A program made the position numbers and the translations under genes. Under the pieces are notes generated by a model. It had not been told where the DNA came from, ran no database searches, and saw only the letters and a list, made by a program, of their open reading frames with translations. A stretch of DNA of 56,193 nucleotides from Pseudorhodobacter antarcticus (GTDB taxonomy: Bacteria; Pseudomonadota; Alphaproteobacteria; Rhodobacterales; Rhodobacteraceae), in NCBI GenBank assembly GCA_945860375.1, contig CAMAQR010000025.1:1-56193 (forward strand), written 5' to 3'. This document shows positions 54,594 through 56,193 of this stretch, in pieces (the stretch's first letter is position 1; each line of letters starts with the position of its first letter).

Positions 54594-55814
54594 ATGCTGG
54601 ACGTCAAGAAACTGCGCGCTGATTTCCCAATCCTGGCGCGCAAAGTCAATGGCAAGCCCTTGGTCTATTTGGATAACGGCGCCTCTGCGCAAAAACCGCA
54701 AGTGGTCATTGATGCCGTGACGCAAGCCTACGCGATGGAATACGCCAATGTTCACCGTGGTTTGCATTACCTTTCAAACCTTGCCACTGAAAAATACGAG
54801 GCGGTGCGCGGCACGGTTGCGCGCTTTTTGAACGCGGGGTCCGAAGACGAGATTGTCTTTACCAGCGGCACCACAGAGGCGATCAACCTGGTGTCTTATG
54901 CTTGGGCCGCACCTCGGCTGCAGCCGGGCGATGAGATTGTGCTCAGCATCATGGAGCATCATGCCAACATCGTGCCCTGGCATTTTTTGCGCGAACGCCA
55001 AGGGGTTGTGCTGAAATGGGTCGATATTGACGCGAATGGGGATCTGGATCCGCAGGCGGTGCTGGATGCGATCGGTCCGCGCACCAAACTTGTCGCAATA
55101 TCTCATATGTCCAATGTGTTGGGCAGCGTTGTTGATGTGAAATCCATCTGTCATGGGGCAGGGGTTCTGGGTGTTCCTGTGCTGGTGGACGGCAGTCAGG
55201 CAGCGGTGCATATGCCCGTTGATGTGCAGGATATCGGTTGTGACTTCTACGCCATTACCGGACATAAATTATATGGGCCAAGTGGTTCCGGGGCGATCTT
55301 CATCCGCAGCGACCGCATGGCCGAGATGCGCCCCTTTCTGGGTGGCGGCGACATGATCCGTGAAGTGACGCGCGACGCGGTCACCTACAACGATCCACCA
55401 ATGAAGTTTGAGGCGGGCACTCCGGGCATTGTGCAACAAATCGGCATGGGCGTGGCGCTGACCTATCTGATGGGGTTGGGCATGGACAATGTGGCCATGC
55501 ATGAGCGGCAGTTGCGCGACTATGCCCGCTCAAGACTTGCGGGTCTGAACTGGTTGAACGTGCAGGGAAATTCGGAAACGAAGGGCGCGATATTCTCGTT
55601 CACGCTGGACGGCCCGGCCCATGCACATGACATTTCAACCGTGCTGGACAAGCGTGGCATTGCGGTGCGGGCGGGTACGCATTGCGCGATGCCCTTGATG
55701 CAGCACCTTGGTGTGGGCGCGACGTGCCGCGCGTCTTTCGCGATGTACAACACGACGGAGGAAGTCGACGCGTTGGTTTCGGCGCTGGAGCTTTGTCACG
55801 ATCTGTTTGGCTGA
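54594..55814 (+). CDS. sufS: Cysteine desulfurase SufS
   Basis: A 406-residue group II cysteine desulfurase. PLP Lys in YAITGHKLYGPSGSG, persulfide Cys in RAGTHCAMPLMQHLGV, and VLDNGASAQKPQ-like N-terminal (YLDNGASAQKPQVVIDAVTQ). It supplies sulfur to SufBCD. No sufE or sufA lies in the window; the operon may end here since tRNA-Arg follows 44 bases later. Confidence 0.95.
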   Translation: MLDVKKLRADFPILARKVNGKPLVYLDNGASAQKPQVVIDAVTQAYAMEYANVHRGLHYLSNLATEKYEAVRGTVARFLNAGSEDEIVFTSGTTEAINLVSYAWAAPRLQPGDEIVLSIMEHHANIVPWHFLRERQGVVLKWVDIDANGDLDPQAVLDAIGPRTKLVAISHMSNVLGSVVDVKSICHGAGVLGVPVLVDGSQAAVHMPVDVQDIGCDFYAITGHKLYGPSGSGAIFIRSDRMAEMRPFLGGGDMIREVTRDAVTYNDPPMKFEAGTPGIVQQIGMGVALTYLMGLGMDNVAMHERQLRDYARSRLAGLNWLNVQGNSETKGAIFSFTLDGPAHAHDISTVLDKRGIAVRAGTHCAMPLMQHLGVGATCRASFAMYNTTEEVDALVSALELCHDLFG

Positions 55815-55858
55815 TTTCGCGTTGCAGCCGGGTGCGTCTCGGGCTATAGCACTTTTGT

Positions 55859-55935
55859 GCATCCATAGCTCAGCTGGATAGAGTGCTGCCCTCCGAAGGC
55901 AGAGGTCGCAGGTTCGAATCCTGCTGGGTGCACCA
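55859..55935 (+). tRNA. tRNA-Arg (anticodon CCG)
   Basis: Acceptor GCATCCA pairs with TGGGTGC, then A and an encoded CCA (55933-55935). The D arm is GCTC-AGCTGGATA-GAGT, the anticodon stem CTGCC/GGCAG holds loop CTCCGAA (anticodon CCG, codon CGG), and the T arm is CGCAGG-TTCGAAT-CCTGCT. Sequence after it changes character, so it may be an integration site. Confidence 0.95.
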
Positions 55936-56081
55936 ATTCAATCAAAGTGTAGGGTAACGGGGCAGTGGCCGTTTGGTTGCATCCTTACATCCGATAATCA
56001 ATAGAATGTAATATAGGTTGCGGTTTTGCCACAGTTAGAGCCAGACCCAACGAGTAGGGGCCGTACGGCGCAGGCGTATAG

Positions 56082-56193
56082 ATGTGGCGTGAACAGAGAA
56101 GCAACAGAGACATTCAGCGAGAAGTCGAAGATTATGCAGAGGAACAATCAGAGGTAGAGAAGAAGAAGGGGCGGGGCTTCGCCCCGCCGAGAT
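56082..56193 (+). CDS. Charged reading frame open to the window edge
   Basis: An ATG at 56082 opens a frame of at least 37 codons, MWREQRSNRDIQREVEDY and on, rich in Glu, Arg and Lys. No ribosome-binding site stands out and a GC hairpin (56170-56188) lies inside it. It may be the N-terminus of a gene in an integrated element or a chance frame. The 146 bases before it hold no gene I can support. Confidence 0.2.
   Translation, partial: MWREQRSNRDIQREVEDYAEEQSEVEKKKGRGFAPPR
56170..56188. terminator. GC-rich hairpin at the right edge
   Basis: GGCGGGGC-TTC-GCCCCGCC forms an 8-bp perfect stem. Such hairpins are frequent as terminators or repeats in these genomes; no T-run is seen before the window ends. 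Confidence 0.4.

Overview
The window is GC-rich, densely packed chromosomal DNA of an alphaproteobacterium. The best fit is the family Rhodobacteraceae (Rhodobacter/Roseobacter relatives). The reasons are the gene order (rpmF-plsX-fabH-ihfA-merR beside tRNA-Pro; cckA-recA-alaS; a single iscR-iscS-sufBCDS operon), a single-cysteine IscR, an OlsB-type ornithine-lipid acyltransferase, and CtrA-type and Irr/ICE-type motifs. The species cannot be told from the sequence alone.

Layout. 1-330: tail of a foreign ORF, a repeat-rich border and a truncated fasciclin gene, which looks like the edge of a mobile element. 401-1551: ECF sigma factor and anti-sigma factor. 1582-6472 (minus): RACo-like corrinoid-protein activator, cupin, CaiB-type CoA-transferase and dCTP deaminase. 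6543-10850 (minus): tRNA-Pro(GGG), MerR regulator, ihfA, fabH, plsX, rpmF and a DUF177/YceD gene. 11057-14184 (plus): BamE-like lipoprotein, olsB, ABC-F ATPase. 14181-16950 (minus): exported protein, TPM-domain protein, PLP decarboxylase. 17020-21182 (plus): a predicted promoter and polycysteine leader peptide ahead of cysS, then cimA and a squalene/phytoene-synthase-like gene. 21220-29325: MFS permease, AlkA-like glycosylase, esterase, glk-lacI pair, APH-family kinase, PhyH dioxygenase and TehA/SLAC1 channel. 29436-33101: class I amidotransferase, guaB and an RsmB-like rRNA methyltransferase. 33214-39938: cckA, recA, alaS and a DUF1330 gene. 40038-45694: class II amidotransferase, typA, icd, HD phosphohydrolase, a small conserved-looking gene and an alpha/beta hydrolase.

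45853-55814 is one tightly coupled plus-strand Fe-S cluster assembly operon: iscR, iscS-like, sufB, two tandem FkbM-type methyltransferases with a 57-codon ORF wedged between them, a third methyltransferase-like gene, sufC, sufD, two YIP1-like membrane proteins and sufS. Adjacent genes mostly overlap by ATGA or abut. An ICE/Irr-like palindrome lies upstream of iscR and a better one lies inside the iscS coding region. The window closes with tRNA-Arg(CCG), followed by less GC-rich DNA of different texture.

The signal I find most interesting is upstream of cysS: a consensus-spaced promoter whose predicted start coincides with a 13-codon ORF ending in three consecutive Cys codons plus a fourth, followed by an 8-bp complement that could mask the cysS ribosome-binding region. 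This looks like a cysteine-sensing attenuator controlling cysteinyl-tRNA synthetase. No gap between genes exceeds 300 bases.
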